Assembly: GCF_040760005.1 (NCBI RefSeq)
Contig: NZ_CP099760.1
Span: 2,909,501 to 2,973,500, forward strand
DNA: 64,000 nt
Direction of reading: 5' to 3'
Origin: Pseudomonas sp. stari2
Lineage (GTDB): Bacteria > Pseudomonadota > Gammaproteobacteria > Pseudomonadales > Pseudomonadaceae
Below the pieces are notes generated by a model. It did no database searches and was not told the origin of the DNA. It saw nothing but the letters and a program-made list of their open reading frames with translations. Shown here one piece after another: positions 33,128 through 43,171 of this stretch; within the stretch, counting starts at the first letter, position 1; the number at the start of each line of letters is the position of its first letter. A program made the position numbers and the translations under genes.

Positions 33128-34690
33128 TCACACTGACTCCTCCGCCGAACACCAACGATTGCGCCCCAGCCGCTTCGCCTGATACAGGCAGGTATCTGCC
33201 GACTTCAGCAACATGGCCGGGGTCACGGCGTCGTCAACTGCATGACGGGTCGCAATGCCGGCGCTGGCGGTGACGTACCCGAGAGGATGCCCGGTGTGTT
33301 CCAGTTCCAGCAAGCGGATGGCTTGCAGGATGTCCTCGGCGACTTGAATGGCGCCGGCGTTTTCGGTGTTGGGCAGCAGCACAGTGAATTCTTCGCCGCC
33401 GTAGCGCACGGCGAGATCGCCGGGGCGTTTGACCGCTTGCTGGATTACGCGTCCGACGGCGTTCAGGCAGTCGTCGCCGGCGGCGTGGCCATAACGGTCG
33501 TTGTAGCGTTTGAAGTGGTCGACATCGAGCATGATCAACGACAGCGACGAGCCCTGACGGCGGGCCAGACGAATCTCGTCCGCCAGCGCATTGTCCAGGC
33601 GCCGACGGTTGCCGAGGCCGGTGAGGCTGTCGGTCAGTGCCATGTCGCGCATGGCCTGGTGGGCGGAACGGATTTCCCGTTCCATCGCGATCCGCTGACG
33701 CAGTTGGCTCAGTACGATCAGCCCGAAACCGGCGAGGAGCAGAATCAGGAAAATCAGCACGAAGCCGTTTTTCAGCAAATCCCGACGCCACGGCGCGGTG
33801 ATGGAATCTTTCGACAGGCCGGCCTCCACCACCAGCGGATAGGTGGTCAGGGCGCGATAGCCGTACAGGCGCTCGGTGTCATCGACCACTGCCCGGATCT
33901 GGGCAATGCCTTCGTTGGAACTGGGCAGGTAAGTCTTGAAGATCTCGCTGTTCGCCAGGCTTTTGCCCACCACGGAGGCGATGAAAGGACGGCGAACCAG
34001 AATCGTGCCGTTACGCATGGCCAGCACCAGTGCGCCTTTATCATCGATCCGGAAATCGCCGTAATAGTCGACGAAGTAACTGACCTTGACCGTCCCCAGC
34101 AGCACGCCGGCGAACGAGCCATCGGGGTTGTTCAAACGGCGGGAGATGGGAATGATCAGGTCATGGGTGGAGCGGCTCTCGACCACCTGGCCGATGCGCA
34201 CTTGCCGATCCTCATGGGTGCGGTGGTACTGGAAATAATCGCGGTCGGCGTTGTTGGCCATTTCCGGGGTGACTTCTTTGTCGGTCACGATCCAGTGGCC
34301 GTCCGGCCCGTAGATGAACAGACCGTGCAACTGCGGCATGATTTTCGATTGCTGCACCAGCAGCTTGTGAATGCGCGGGACATCGAGGTTCTGCAAACCG
34401 TCACCTTCGACACGCTCGGCCAGCCCGGCGGTGACCACATCGACCTGGCGAATCGTATCTTCGGCGTGCTGGGCCGTGGCGCGGGCCAGGTTGGTCACCG
34501 AATCGCGCGCGGACGCAAAAACCGAACGATAGTCACGCCACGTCCGCCAGCTCTCGACCGCCAGAAACGCCACGACCACCACCAGCATGAAGCTTACGGT
34601 CAGTCGAAAGGTCGAACCGGCCTTCATCGCTTTGCCGGCGGGGCGCCGCGTGTCGTTCGCAGTGGGCGCTTGTGTGTTGCGTCCGAGCAT
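33128..34690 (-). CDS. Membrane diguanylate cyclase: dCache sensor plus GGDEF
   Basis: A 520-residue sensor cyclase. A first membrane segment (TVSFMLVVVVAFLAVESW) and a second (GFVLIFLILLLAGFGLIVLS, near residue 320) enclose a periplasmic double Cache domain of about 270 residues. The cytoplasmic GGDEF domain (DSLTGLGNRRRLDNALADE onward) has the intact signature GGEEF and, five residues before it, the RxxD inhibitory site (RPGD), so it should make c-di-GMP and be product-inhibited. No EAL domain follows. The frame is open 15 codons further upstream; the ATG at 34690 after GGGAAAAG matches the family. dCache domains often sense amino acids or organic acids; the ligand is unknown. Confidence 0.92.
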   Translation of the reverse strand: MLGRNTQAPTANDTRRPAGKAMKAGSTFRLTVSFMLVVVVAFLAVESWRTWRDYRSVFASARDSVTNLARATAQHAEDTIRQVDVVTAGLAERVEGDGLQNLDVPRIHKLLVQQSKIMPQLHGLFIYGPDGHWIVTDKEVTPEMANNADRDYFQYHRTHEDRQVRIGQVVESRSTHDLIIPISRRLNNPDGSFAGVLLGTVKVSYFVDYYGDFRIDDKGALVLAMRNGTILVRRPFIASVVGKSLANSEIFKTYLPSSNEGIAQIRAVVDDTERLYGYRALTTYPLVVEAGLSKDSITAPWRRDLLKNGFVLIFLILLLAGFGLIVLSQLRQRIAMEREIRSAHQAMRDMALTDSLTGLGNRRRLDNALADEIRLARRQGSSLSLIMLDVDHFKRYNDRYGHAAGDDCLNAVGRVIQQAVKRPGDLAVRYGGEEFTVLLPNTENAGAIQVAEDILQAIRLLELEHTGHPLGYVTASAGIATRHAVDDAVTPAMLLKSADTCLYQAKRLGRNRWCSAEESV

Positions 34691-34915
34691 CAACTTTTCC
34701 CTGGATGTCGTTCTGAACGTGTTGCTGGCGAACATTATGACAAGGATCGGCGGGAAGATCGGGACCGCAGCGTGATTGAGCCTCGCTTTGATCGGATTGT
34801 CTCGTTTGGGGTGACGGTTAAACGCTTTGCAGGTGATTTATCGCTTTCAGGCGAGTCATTAATCTGTGCCCATCTTGAACGCAAGCGAACTTCCACAACT
34901 AAAAAGGGATTCAAA

Positions 34916-35548
34916 ATGAGCACTGCAACCTACAACCGCCTGAACAAAGACGACGCTGTGGTTCTGCTGGTCGATCACCAGACCGGTCTGATTTCGCTGG
35001 TACAGGACTTCTCGCCGAACGAGTTCAAGAACAACGTGCTGGCACTGGCCGACCTGGCAAAATTCTTCGAGTTGCCGACCATTCTCACCACCAGTTTCGA
35101 ACAAGGCCCGAACGGCCCGCTGGTGCCGGAGCTCAAGGAAATGTTCCCGGATGCGCCGTACATTGCCCGCCCGGGCCAGATCAACGCCTGGGATAACGAA
35201 GACTTCGTCAAGGCGATCAAGGCTACCGGCCGCAAGCAGATCATCATTGCCGGTGTCGTGACCGACGTATGCGTAGCGTTCCCGACCTTGTCGGCACTGG
35301 CGGAAGGGTTTGACGTGTTCGTGGTGACTGATGCCTCCGGCACCTTCAACACCACCGTGCAGCAAGCTGCGTGGAACCGCATGACCCAGGCCGGCGCACA
35401 GATGATGAACTGGTTCTCCGTGGCCTGTGAGCTGCACCGCGACTGGCGCAACGATATTGAAGGGCTGGGCAATCTGCTGTCCCAGCGGATTCCGAACTAT
35501 CGCAATTTGATGAATGGGTATGCGGCGCTGACGGCGCGTCAGGGTTGA
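34916..35548 (+). CDS. ycaC: Isochorismatase-like hydrolase, YcaC family
   Basis: A 210-residue cysteine hydrolase. Catalytic residues are visible: Asp in LLVDHQTGL, Cys in GVVTDVCVAFPTL and the lysine/arginine region between (AIKATGRKQIIIAG). The protein matches YcaC of E. coli and P. aeruginosa, a ring-forming hydrolase of unknown substrate. The ATG follows AAAAGGGATTCAAA. It is monocistronic, ending at a bidirectional terminator shared with the hydroxyproline operon. Confidence 0.9.
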   Translation: MSTATYNRLNKDDAVVLLVDHQTGLISLVQDFSPNEFKNNVLALADLAKFFELPTILTTSFEQGPNGPLVPELKEMFPDAPYIARPGQINAWDNEDFVKAIKATGRKQIIIAGVVTDVCVAFPTLSALAEGFDVFVVTDASGTFNTTVQQAAWNRMTQAGAQMMNWFSVACELHRDWRNDIEGLGNLLSQRIPNYRNLMNGYAALTARQG

Positions 35549-35570
35549 TCGAGACACTGCAATAAATACA

Positions 35571-35604
35571 AAAGGCCTGCCCTCAAAAGCAGGCCTTTCG
35601 CTTT
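35571..35604. terminator. Bidirectional terminator between ycaC and the hydroxyproline operon
   Basis: AAAGGCCTGC (35571-35580) pairs with GCAGGCCTTT (35589-35598), a perfect ten-base stem. T-rich sequence follows on the plus strand (CGCTTTTTC) and on the minus strand (TGTATTTATT), serving the convergent genes. Confidence 0.85.
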
Positions 35605-35605
35605 T

Positions 35606-36868
35606 TCAGAAACGATCCAGCCTGTAAGGCTCGACACTCGGCAGCTCCACCCCCCGAGTCGCAGCCAGCGGCGATACCATCCGCTCAACCATCTCCGCCG
35701 TCACCGCCGCCTGCGTCAGCCCCAGATGCTGATGCCCGAACGCGAGCAGCACCTTGCCGTCGTCTGTCTGATCGATGATCGGCAACGAGTCCGGCAGCGA
35801 AGGCCTGAACCCCATCCACGGTGTGGCCGCCTCAACATTCAACTCCTCACGAAACAAGCCCTTGCTCAATCGATGCAGCTGCCAGGCCCGTGCCATGGTT
35901 GGCGGTGCTTCAAGCCCGGCGAACTCGACGGTGCCCGCCAGACGCAAGCCTTCGGACATCGGCGTCATGATGAACTTGCGTTCCAGTGACGTGACGGGGA
36001 AGGGCAGCCGGTTGTGCTCCTGAGGCAGCATCAGGTGATAACCGCGCTCGGTGTCCAGCGGCACTTTCTTGCCCGTCAGCGCTTTAGTCAGCGTGGCCGA
36101 GTGAGCACCGCAGGCGATCAATACCCGACGGGCACCCAGGCTGCCTGTTCCGGTATTGAGCGAAACGCCCTGGGTATGCAGCTGCCCGCCCTCGACCCGT
36201 TGCTTCACAAACTGTACGCCGCAGGCCTTGGCGGCGCTGACCAGTTCGCACACCACCCGGTAAGGATCGATGAAGTGCCCGGTACTCGGGAAAAACAGTC
36301 CGCCCTGAAGATGTTCGCTCAGTTGCGGTGCGCTGTCCCGCACCGCAGCCGCTTGCCATAAATCGACTGGGACCTGTTGCTGACGCAAGCGCGCCTGCAA
36401 CGCTTCAATGGCCGGGCGCGAATCGGGACGTTCGAACACCAGCAGCGAACCCTCCACCTTCAGCAGATCAGGTCGCTGGATGTCACCGAGCAACCGGTGC
36501 CAGGCCTCCAGCGAACTCTCATTGAGCGCTCGCAGACCTGCCACCGTGCGCTGGAACGGCGCCGAGCGCAGATTCAGCAACAAGCGAGTGAACCAGGGCA
36601 GGGCGCAGGGCAGGTATTTCCAGTCCAGGCGCAACGGCCCCATCGGGTCCATGAGCATGGCCGGCAAGCGCTTGAGGATCGACAGGTCGGCAATCGGAAA
36701 AACCTGCTCGGTGGCCAGGTGCCCGGCATTACCGAACGATGCGCCGTGGCCGGGTTCCTGCGGGTCGATCACGACCACCTGCAATCCCTGCCGCGCCAGA
36801 CGCAGTGCGCAGGCAACGCCGATGATGCCCGCGCCGACCACGGCGATGTCATGGGTGAGGTTCGACAT
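35606..36868 (-). CDS. FAD-dependent D-hydroxyproline dehydrogenase (DadA-like)
   Basis: A 420-residue D-amino-acid oxidoreductase of the DAO/DadA family. The dinucleotide fold IAVVGAGIIGVACALRLARQGLQVVVID (GxGxxG motif) is at the N-terminus, with GASFGNAGHLATEQVFPI characteristic of DadA relatives and a C-terminal FAD loop PSLPDSLPIIDQ. In hydroxyproline operons this single-chain enzyme oxidises cis-4-hydroxy-D-proline to 1-pyrroline-4-hydroxy-2-carboxylate and passes electrons to the respiratory chain. Context (epimerase, deaminase, semialdehyde dehydrogenase) supports this role. The ATG at 36868 comes four bases after the stop of the aldehyde dehydrogenase gene, indicating a tight operon; it is the last gene. 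Confidence 0.85.
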   Translation of the reverse strand: MSNLTHDIAVVGAGIIGVACALRLARQGLQVVVIDPQEPGHGASFGNAGHLATEQVFPIADLSILKRLPAMLMDPMGPLRLDWKYLPCALPWFTRLLLNLRSAPFQRTVAGLRALNESSLEAWHRLLGDIQRPDLLKVEGSLLVFERPDSRPAIEALQARLRQQQVPVDLWQAAAVRDSAPQLSEHLQGGLFFPSTGHFIDPYRVVCELVSAAKACGVQFVKQRVEGGQLHTQGVSLNTGTGSLGARRVLIACGAHSATLTKALTGKKVPLDTERGYHLMLPQEHNRLPFPVTSLERKFIMTPMSEGLRLAGTVEFAGLEAPPTMARAWQLHRLSKGLFREELNVEAATPWMGFRPSLPDSLPIIDQTDDGKVLLAFGHQHLGLTQAAVTAEMVERMVSPLAATRGVELPSVEPYRLDRF

Positions 36869-36872
36869 GGTT

Positions 36873-38450
36873 TCAGGCTTCCCTTTGGCCATCGAACAGG
36901 CGTCGCAGCGCCAGTGGATTGGCCTGTTTAAGCGCAGTTGGCAGCAAGGCGTCGGGGAAATCCTGATAGCAGACCGGGCGCAGGAAACGCAGGATCGCCG
37001 CCGTGCCGACCGACGTGGTGCGCGGGTCGGACGTGGCTGGGAACGGCCCGCCATGTACCATCGCATCGCAGACTTCGACCCCGGTCGGCCAGCCGTTTAC
37101 CAGCAAGCGTCCGGCCTTGCGCTCCAGCGTCGGCAGCAGTGAACGGGCCTGATCCAGATCCTCGTCATCCAGATGCAGGGTGGCGGTCAGTTGACCTTCC
37201 AGCTGTTCCAGAACCTGGCGGATTTCATCATGGCTGGCACATTGCACGACCAGCGACGCTGCGCCAAAAGCTTCGGCGTGCAGCGCGTGATCGGCGAGAA
37301 AGTCCGCAGCATCGGCGACAAAGACATGGGCCTGACCCTGGTTCGGACCGGTCCCTCTCTGGCCGACCACTGCAAGACGTGCGCGTGGATTCTCCGCCAG
37401 GGTATTCACGCTGGACTCGTAGGCATTGAAGATGCCGGGCGTGAGCATAGTCTGGGCCGGACTGCGCTGAATGAACTCGGCGGCAGCGCCAATGAAGGTG
37501 TCCAGCGCCGGTCCCTTGAGGGCGATCACCAGGCCGGGATTGGTGCAGAACTGTCCGGCACCCAGCGTGAGCGAGGCAACAAAACCTTCGGCCAGTACTT
37601 GCGGGCGATTGTGCAACGCAGCGGGAAACAACAGCACCGGGTTGATCGAACTCATTTCCGCATACACCGGAATCGGTTCGGGGCGAGCCTGAGCCGCTTT
37701 GATCAACGCGAGTCCGCCGCTGCGCGAACCAGTGAAGCCGACGGCTTTGATGCGTGGATCGCTGACCAGCGCAATGCCGACTTCGCGTCCGGAACCATAC
37801 AACAACGAGAACACACCCTCAGGCAGACCGCAGGCCTTGACGGCCCGAGCCACGGCGCGGCCGACCAATTCGCTGGTGCCGGGATGGGCGCCGTGGGCCT
37901 TGACGATTACCGGGCATCCGGCGGCCAGTGCTGAAGCGGTATCGCCGCCAGCGACGGAGAAGGCGAGGGGGAAATTGCTCGCGCCGAACACCGCCACCGG
38001 CCCCAGCGCAATCTGGCGTTGACGCAGATCCGAGCGCGGCATCGGCTGGCGCTGCGGCTGAGCGCTGTCGACCCGCACATCCAGCCATTCGCCGGCCCGT
38101 ACGGTGCGGGCGAAAAGGCGCAATTGCTGGCAGGTACGTCCGCGTTCGCCCAACAGGCGAGGGCGCGGCAGACCGGTTTCGGCCATGGCGCGTTCGATCA
38201 ACTCATCGCCGAGGGCTTCGATTTCGTTGGCAATGGTTTCGATAAATTCGGCGCGTGCGTCCAGCGCGGTTTCGCGATAACGGTCGAACGCGGCCCAGGC
38301 CAGTGCGCAGGCTTTCTCGACATGTTCGGCGGAGCCGCCGGCGTAAGCGGGCTCCAGCGGCGCGTCGGTGGCCGGGTTGATTCCCTGAATGACCTCGCGA
38401 TTGCCCGAGAGGTTTTGCTGACCGATCAGCAGTTTGCCCGTAAGAGACAT
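36873..38450 (-). CDS. 2-Oxoglutarate semialdehyde dehydrogenase (NADP+-type ALDH)
   Basis: A 525-residue aldehyde dehydrogenase of the ketoglutarate-semialdehyde group. [28 protein letters not shown] is the N-terminal signature (as motif [11 protein letters not shown]), with catalytic cysteine in [11 protein letters not shown]. The group oxidises 2,5-dioxopentanoate to 2-oxoglutarate, the last step of hydroxyproline and pentose/aldarate breakdown; the cluster makes the hydroxyproline version the natural reading. AGGAACATGCC precedes the ATG at 38450. Between this gene and the preceding deaminase gene is a 67-base spacer with a GC-rich hairpin. Confidence 0.88.
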   Translation of the reverse strand: MSLTGKLLIGQQNLSGNREVIQGINPATDAPLEPAYAGGSAEHVEKACALAWAAFDRYRETALDARAEFIETIANEIEALGDELIERAMAETGLPRPRLLGERGRTCQQLRLFARTVRAGEWLDVRVDSAQPQRQPMPRSDLRQRQIALGPVAVFGASNFPLAFSVAGGDTASALAAGCPVIVKAHGAHPGTSELVGRAVARAVKACGLPEGVFSLLYGSGREVGIALVSDPRIKAVGFTGSRSGGLALIKAAQARPEPIPVYAEMSSINPVLLFPAALHNRPQVLAEGFVASLTLGAGQFCTNPGLVIALKGPALDTFIGAAAEFIQRSPAQTMLTPGIFNAYESSVNTLAENPRARLAVVGQRGTGPNQGQAHVFVADAADFLADHALHAEAFGAASLVVQCASHDEIRQVLEQLEGQLTATLHLDDEDLDQARSLLPTLERKAGRLLVNGWPTGVEVCDAMVHGGPFPATSDPRTTSVGTAAILRFLRPVCYQDFPDALLPTALKQANPLALRRLFDGQREA

Positions 38451-38474
38451 GGCATGTTCCTGAAAAGAAAGAAG

Positions 38475-38500
38475 GCCCGCCGCCGGTAATCACGGCGGGC
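38475..38500 (-). promoter_or_regulatory. Intra-operon hairpin in the hydroxyproline operon
   Basis: GCCCGCCG and CGGCGGGC form an eight-base stem with a ten-base loop between the deaminase and aldehyde dehydrogenase genes; the following minus-strand bases are pyrimidine-rich (CTTCTTTCTTTTC). It may act as a partial terminator or as an mRNA-stabilising structure. Confidence 0.5.
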
Positions 38501-38517
38501 TGAAACGAGGCTGCGGG

Positions 38518-39465
38518 TCAGGCGAAGTTCTGTTCCGCCGACCAGTTTTCGTACCAGTGACGGAACAGCACGTACTGGGCTTCCGCGTAACGACGCTGCG
38601 AGTCGCTGAGCACATCGGTCTCGTTGAAATGCAGGGTGTATTCCTTGTCGCCGTTGAGCACCATCAGGTGTTTGTAATACAGCACCAGATCCGTGCCTTC
38701 GTCGAAGGACGACAGCACTGCCAGCGCCGATTCCAGCTCCCGGGCCTGACGTCGGGCCTTGGCATCCCCCTTGGCGGCTTGCTTGCTCAGAGCCACCAGT
38801 TGCAGCACTTCGCGGGGCAGGGCGTTGCCGATGCCGGTGATCGCGCCGGTGGCGTTGCAGTTGACGAAACCGTGTACGACTTGGGTGTCAACGCCGACCA
38901 TCAGGGTTACGTCATCGTCCTTGGAGGTGATGTTTTCAGCGGCGTAGCGCAGGTCGGCGCCACCACCGAACTCCTTGAAGCCGATCAGGTTCGGGTACTC
39001 ACGGCGCAGTTCGAAGAACAGGTCGGCACGGGTCGCGAAGCCGTAGTAAGGGCTGTTGTAGATCACTGCCGGCAGGTTCGGTGCGGCTTGCAGAATCGCG
39101 GAGAAGTGCGCCTTTTGCGCGGCGAGCGAAGCGCCACGGGACAGCACCCGTGGAATCACCATCAAACCCTGAGCACCGACTTTGGCCGCATGGGCCGCGT
39201 GGGACACCGCTTCACGAGTGTTGATGGCGCCAGTACCGACGATCGTTGGAATCCCTGCAGCCACCAGTCGCGCCACGCCTTCCTGGCGCTCGGCCTCGGT
39301 GAGCAGCGGCCAGTCACCCATGGAGCCGCAATACACGACAGCGCTCATGCCGATATCGATCAGCTCGCGACCCTTGGCCACCAACGCATCGAAGTCCGGT
39401 TTGCGTGCGGCGGTGCACGGTGTCATCAGGGCGGGCATGCAGCCGGTGAAGATGTTGTCGCTCAT
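38518..39465 (-). CDS. 1-Pyrroline-4-hydroxy-2-carboxylate deaminase (DapA family)
   Basis: A 315-residue TIM-barrel lyase of the dihydrodipicolinate synthase family. FTGCMPALMTPC opens the barrel, VVYCGSMGDWPLLTEAERQEGV is the substrate-phosphate-side loop region and IGFKEFGGGADLRYAAE carries the Schiff-base lysine. In hydroxyproline degradation this family member deaminates 1-pyrroline-4-hydroxy-2-carboxylate to 2,5-dioxopentanoate. The ATG at 39465 follows AAGGAGAACAATA; the frame is open eight codons upstream. It lies between epimerase and aldehyde dehydrogenase genes, in pathway-consistent company. Confidence 0.87.
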   Translation of the reverse strand: MSDNIFTGCMPALMTPCTAARKPDFDALVAKGRELIDIGMSAVVYCGSMGDWPLLTEAERQEGVARLVAAGIPTIVGTGAINTREAVSHAAHAAKVGAQGLMVIPRVLSRGASLAAQKAHFSAILQAAPNLPAVIYNSPYYGFATRADLFFELRREYPNLIGFKEFGGGADLRYAAENITSKDDDVTLMVGVDTQVVHGFVNCNATGAITGIGNALPREVLQLVALSKQAAKGDAKARRQARELESALAVLSSFDEGTDLVLYYKHLMVLNGDKEYTLHFNETDVLSDSQRRYAEAQYVLFRHWYENWSAEQNFA

Positions 39466-39520
39466 TATTGTTCTCCTTGGAACGGTCATTCAGATGGGTT
39501 TGGGAAAGCAGCGCAGCGGC

Positions 39521-40447
39521 TCAGATGCCCCACGCGAACGGATCGTCTTCGTCGATCAGCAGCGTGCTGTCGGCGGTCATGTAGGCGCGGCCGGTGATGA
39601 ACGGGCGCACGCGTTCACCTTCCCGTTCGAAGCGACCTTCGAACTGGCTGCCTGTGATGCTGGCCTGCACCCAGCGCTGGCCGGGCTGAAGTTTTTCATC
39701 GGCGGCCAGGCAGGCGAGTTTGGCGCTGGTGCCGGTGCCGCACGGGGAGCGGTCGTAGGCTTTGCCGGGACACATGACGAAGTTGCGGCTGTCGGCGTGG
39801 TCGTCATCGGCGAACAGTTCGACGTGGTCGATGACAGCGCCATCCTCGCCATGAATGCCTTGGTCTTCGAGAGCCTTGAGCATTTTCCAGGTGAAGTCGG
39901 TCAGGGTTTCGACGTTGTCCATCGTCAGCGTCTGGCCGTGCTCCGACACCAGGAAAAACCAGTTGCCGCCATAGGCGATATCGCCGAGGAAGCGTCCGTA
40001 GCCCGGCACCTCGACCGCCACTTGTTTGCGCAATCGATAAGCCGGCACGTTGCCCAAGGTCACGGCGCCGTCCTCATGCAACGTCGCGCTGACGGGGCCG
40101 ACCGGTGTGTCGATCTTGTGCACGCCTGGAGCGATCAGCCCCAGGTGCTGCAAGGAGGCGATCAGGCCGATGGTGCCGTGGCCGCACATGCCCAGATAAC
40201 CGGCGTTGTTGAAGAAGATCACCCCGCAGGTGGCGTCCGGCGACACCGGCTCGCAATACAGCGCGCCCACCAGCACATCGTTGCCACGTGGTTCCAGCAG
40301 GCAGGCCCGGCGCCAGCGGTCGTGCTGGTTGCGCAGGGCATCGCGCTTTTCGGCCATGGTGTTGCCCGGCAGATCGGGGAAACCCTTCATCACCAGACGC
40401 GTGGGTTCACCGCCGGTGTGGGAATCAATGACGTGTACGCGATTCAT
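39521..40447 (-). CDS. lhpA: 4-Hydroxyproline 2-epimerase
   Basis: A 308-residue proline racemase family protein. The two catalytic cysteines are seen in [10 protein letters not shown] (about residue 88) and [12 protein letters not shown] (about residue 235), and [14 protein letters not shown] is the conserved start. Two catalytic cysteines mark epimerases/racemases, in contrast to the dehydratases that have threonine at the second site. It converts trans-4-hydroxy-L-proline into cis-4-hydroxy-D-proline, the first step of the route encoded here. AAGGGACACGAAC precedes the ATG. It is followed 55 bases later by the deaminase gene. Confidence 0.92.
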   Translation of the reverse strand: MNRVHVIDSHTGGEPTRLVMKGFPDLPGNTMAEKRDALRNQHDRWRRACLLEPRGNDVLVGALYCEPVSPDATCGVIFFNNAGYLGMCGHGTIGLIASLQHLGLIAPGVHKIDTPVGPVSATLHEDGAVTLGNVPAYRLRKQVAVEVPGYGRFLGDIAYGGNWFFLVSEHGQTLTMDNVETLTDFTWKMLKALEDQGIHGEDGAVIDHVELFADDDHADSRNFVMCPGKAYDRSPCGTGTSAKLACLAADEKLQPGQRWVQASITGSQFEGRFEREGERVRPFITGRAYMTADSTLLIDEDDPFAWGI

Positions 40448-40469
40448 GTTCGTGTCCCTTCAAGAGGTT

Positions 40470-42101
40470 TCAATAAGCGCCGGCAGCGCGCGGGTTGGCA
40501 GCGGAGGCCGGGGACGGCGAAGCGACTTCGCTTTCATCCTCTTCGGACTCCAGGCGCAGCAGGTGCGCCGGTACGCCAGTGGCGGCGCCCCAGTAATAAA
40601 TGCCGGTGGCGAAAGCGGCGACGACCAGCGTGTCGAAAGGGTGGGCGAGGATGCCCAGACCACCGAAAGTGCCGAGTTTCGACAGGACGATGGTTACGGT
40701 GTAGAAGGCGATCAGCCACGCGGATGAGCGCACTTGATGGGCAAGGCTCAGATGTCTGGTCGGAACGAAACGGCCACACAGCAGGTACACGACAAACATC
40801 AGGATTTGCAGGCCGAGCAGCCAGGACACGGTGTCCCAGCCCGACCAGTAGACGATCAGCGCCGCGATGATGAACGACACCGGCCCCAGCACGCCCATGC
40901 ACTTGACTCGAAACGGGCGCGGCATGTCTGGCGCATTGCGACGCAGCGCGGCGACGGTCACCGGGGCTACGGCGTAGCTCAACACCAGTGCGGCGGATAC
41001 CACGTTGATCAGCGCTTCCCAGGACGGGAACGGCAGGGTCCAGAACACCGACAGGGCAAAGGTCAGCCACAGTGCCGGGCGCGGGATGCCGGATTTCTCA
41101 TCGATGCGGGTGAAGACTTTGAAGAAGGTGCCGGTCTGCGCCCAGCCGTAGATCACTCGTGGCGTGGCATTCATGTAGATGTTGCCGCAGCCGCTGGGCG
41201 AGATCACCGCGTCGGCAACCACCAGATAGGCCAGCCAGCCCACGCCGAGCGCCAGGGCGATATCGCGATACGGCAGGGCGAATTCCTTGGAAACCCCGGC
41301 CCAGCCATTGGCGAGCAGTTCAGTCGGGATGCCGCCAAGGAACGCCGTTTGCAGCAACACGTATATTGCAGTCGACAGCAGCACCGAAAGGATCAGCGCA
41401 ATGGGAATCGTGCGTTGTGGATTCTTCACTTCGCTGGCCACCGAGATGATCGGGGTCAGGCCGAGATAGGCAAAGATCACGCCGCCGGCAGAAACCGCCA
41501 TCTCGATGCCCGAGAGCCCGAAAGGTGCGAAACCCTGAACCTGAAAGTTCTCCGGTTTGAAGAAGGTGAACAGCACACCGATCACCAGCAGCGGCACGAT
41601 GAACTTGAACACGCTCACCAGGTTGTTGGCCTTGGCGAAGGTCTTCACGCTGCGGTAGTTGAGCAGGAAGAACACGCAGAGCAGCGCGAACTGCACTAGC
41701 CAGCCCAGCACTGTTGGATCACCGCTGCCGGCTTTGGTCAGGCCGGGAAACCACGCCGCCGCGTACTGGCGAGAGGCAACCACCTCGATCGCCACCAGGC
41801 TGGAAAACGCGATCAGCGTGATGAAACCCATCAGATAACCAAGCAGCGGGCCGTGGCTGTAGACCGGATAACGCACCACTCCGCCGGCCCGGGGCAGCGC
41901 GGCGCCCAGTTCGCAGTAGACGATGCCCAACAGCAATACGGCGAAACCGCCCAGCAGCCAGGAAAAAATCCCCGCCGGCCCGGCAATCGCAGAGACGTGA
42001 CTGGCCGCGAACAGCCACCCCGAACCGAAGATCGCTCCGAGCCCGATAAAAGTGAGGTCGATCAATGAAAGCTGTTTTTTGAACTTGCCTTGGCCTGACA
42101 T
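40470..42101 (-). CDS. APC family permease of the hydroxyproline operon
   Basis: A 543-residue amino-acid permease with about twelve to fourteen hydrophobic segments. The APC signature near the N-terminus is LSLIDLTFIGLGAIFGSGWLFAASHVSAIAGPAG (motif IGLGAIFGSGWLF). It is the first gene of the minus-strand operon and most simply imports hydroxyproline across the inner membrane. I use the ATG at 42101 (MSGQGKFKKQ) with AAGAAGG before it; the frame is open 15 codons further. The C-terminus is a polar tail (SEEDESEVASPSPASAAN). It is divergent from the PAS-AraC regulator gene. Confidence 0.88.
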   Translation of the reverse strand: MSGQGKFKKQLSLIDLTFIGLGAIFGSGWLFAASHVSAIAGPAGIFSWLLGGFAVLLLGIVYCELGAALPRAGGVVRYPVYSHGPLLGYLMGFITLIAFSSLVAIEVVASRQYAAAWFPGLTKAGSGDPTVLGWLVQFALLCVFFLLNYRSVKTFAKANNLVSVFKFIVPLLVIGVLFTFFKPENFQVQGFAPFGLSGIEMAVSAGGVIFAYLGLTPIISVASEVKNPQRTIPIALILSVLLSTAIYVLLQTAFLGGIPTELLANGWAGVSKEFALPYRDIALALGVGWLAYLVVADAVISPSGCGNIYMNATPRVIYGWAQTGTFFKVFTRIDEKSGIPRPALWLTFALSVFWTLPFPSWEALINVVSAALVLSYAVAPVTVAALRRNAPDMPRPFRVKCMGVLGPVSFIIAALIVYWSGWDTVSWLLGLQILMFVVYLLCGRFVPTRHLSLAHQVRSSAWLIAFYTVTIVLSKLGTFGGLGILAHPFDTLVVAAFATGIYYWGAATGVPAHLLRLESEEDESEVASPSPASAANPRAAGAY

Positions 42102-42336
42102 GGCGTCGCCTTCTTGTGAGTTATTGGATAGGCAGGTGTATGTCACTGGGACGGGCCAACATTGAACTCATCGGCCGTCGCGTGATTGATGTTTTGCGCA
42201 GGGATGGATGACGAAATCAGCACAATTGCACTGAACGACGGCAGGCCTCGACAGGCTGCTGACGTTGCTGCACTCTGCACGCGAACGCCGTTTGGCGGGC
42301 CGTTGGCCGATTCACCCGCGAAGGAAAACACCGACG
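42102..42336. promoter_or_regulatory. Divergent promoter region of the hydroxyproline operon and its regulator
   Basis: A 235-base spacer separates the permease start and the PAS-AraC gene. It must hold promoters for both directions and the binding site of the regulator. I could not single out a convincing operator by eye. Confidence 0.4.
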
Positions 42337-43107
42337 ATGCAGAACGCATTTGCGCGCCTGTGCGAGGGCGATGAGCACAATCGCCCCCAGACCCTCGAAG
42401 CCTTGGTGGCGGGCGTTGCTGCGCTGTTGCCGATGCTCGACGTGATCCCGAATGCGGTGATTTTCATCAAGGATCCGGACGCGCGTTACGTCCTGGCCAA
42501 CCGTACACTGGTGCAGCGCTGCGGGTTGAAAGACCTGAAGCCGCTGCTCGGCAAAACCAGTGCGCAGGTATTTCCCGCGCAACTGGGACCGGGCTACACC
42601 GAGCAGGATCGGCGGGTGCTGGAAGAAGGGTGGATGCTGGAGGATCAGCTGGAATTGCACCTCTACGGCAGCCGCGAACCGGGTTGGTGCCTGACCCATA
42701 AGCGACCGTTGTACAACCGCGATGGCGCGATCATCGGTCTGGCGGGGATTTCGGTGGATCTGCAATCGGCCAGCGAAACCCACCCGGCCTTCGAGCGGCT
42801 GGCCGCCGTCGACGAGCACATTCGAACGCATTTCAATCGGCGGGTGACACTGGGCGAGCTGACGCGGATCGCCGGTATTTCGGTGGCGCAACTGGAGCGC
42901 TACTGCAAACGCGTGTTCCACCTGACGCCCCGGCAGATGATCCAGAAGGTACGGCTGGAACATGCCCATCGCTTGCTGCACACCGACCTGCCGATCACCG
43001 AAGTCGCCCTGCAGTGCGGCTACACCGACCACAGCGCCTTCACTCGCCAATTCAAGGCCTCGACCGGATTCACACCGCGTCAGTACCGGCAGGCGACGGA
43101 GCAATGA
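42337..43107 (+). CDS. PAS-AraC regulator, probable activator of hydroxyproline genes
   Basis: A 256-residue protein with a PAS sensor (about residues 30-145: VIPNAVIFIKDPDARYVLANRT, PLYNRDGAIIGLAGISVDLQ) and an AraC helix-turn-helix pair (VTLGELTRIAGISVAQLERYCKRVF, then ITEVALQCGYTDHSAFTRQFKASTGFTP). PAS-AraC fusions replace the usual cupin sensor; in Pseudomonas such proteins commonly stand opposite hydroxyproline genes. It should sense hydroxyproline or an intermediate and activate the divergent operon. The ATG at 42337 has AAGGAAAAC upstream; the open frame begins 24 codons earlier. Confidence 0.87.
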   Translation: MQNAFARLCEGDEHNRPQTLEALVAGVAALLPMLDVIPNAVIFIKDPDARYVLANRTLVQRCGLKDLKPLLGKTSAQVFPAQLGPGYTEQDRRVLEEGWMLEDQLELHLYGSREPGWCLTHKRPLYNRDGAIIGLAGISVDLQSASETHPAFERLAAVDEHIRTHFNRRVTLGELTRIAGISVAQLERYCKRVFHLTPRQMIQKVRLEHAHRLLHTDLPITEVALQCGYTDHSAFTRQFKASTGFTPRQYRQATEQ

Positions 43108-43171
43108 ACGGTTCCCGGGTCATTGCGGATAAACTGAGCCCGTCAGTCCCAAGTTGCGCAGGTAAAACGAG

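Noticed and set aside
33242..34915. Long plus-strand frame antisense to the GGDEF gene that joins the ycaC gene
   Set aside because: The upstream 558 codons are the mirror of the cyclase gene and have no family features; ycaC has its own RBS and start at 34916.
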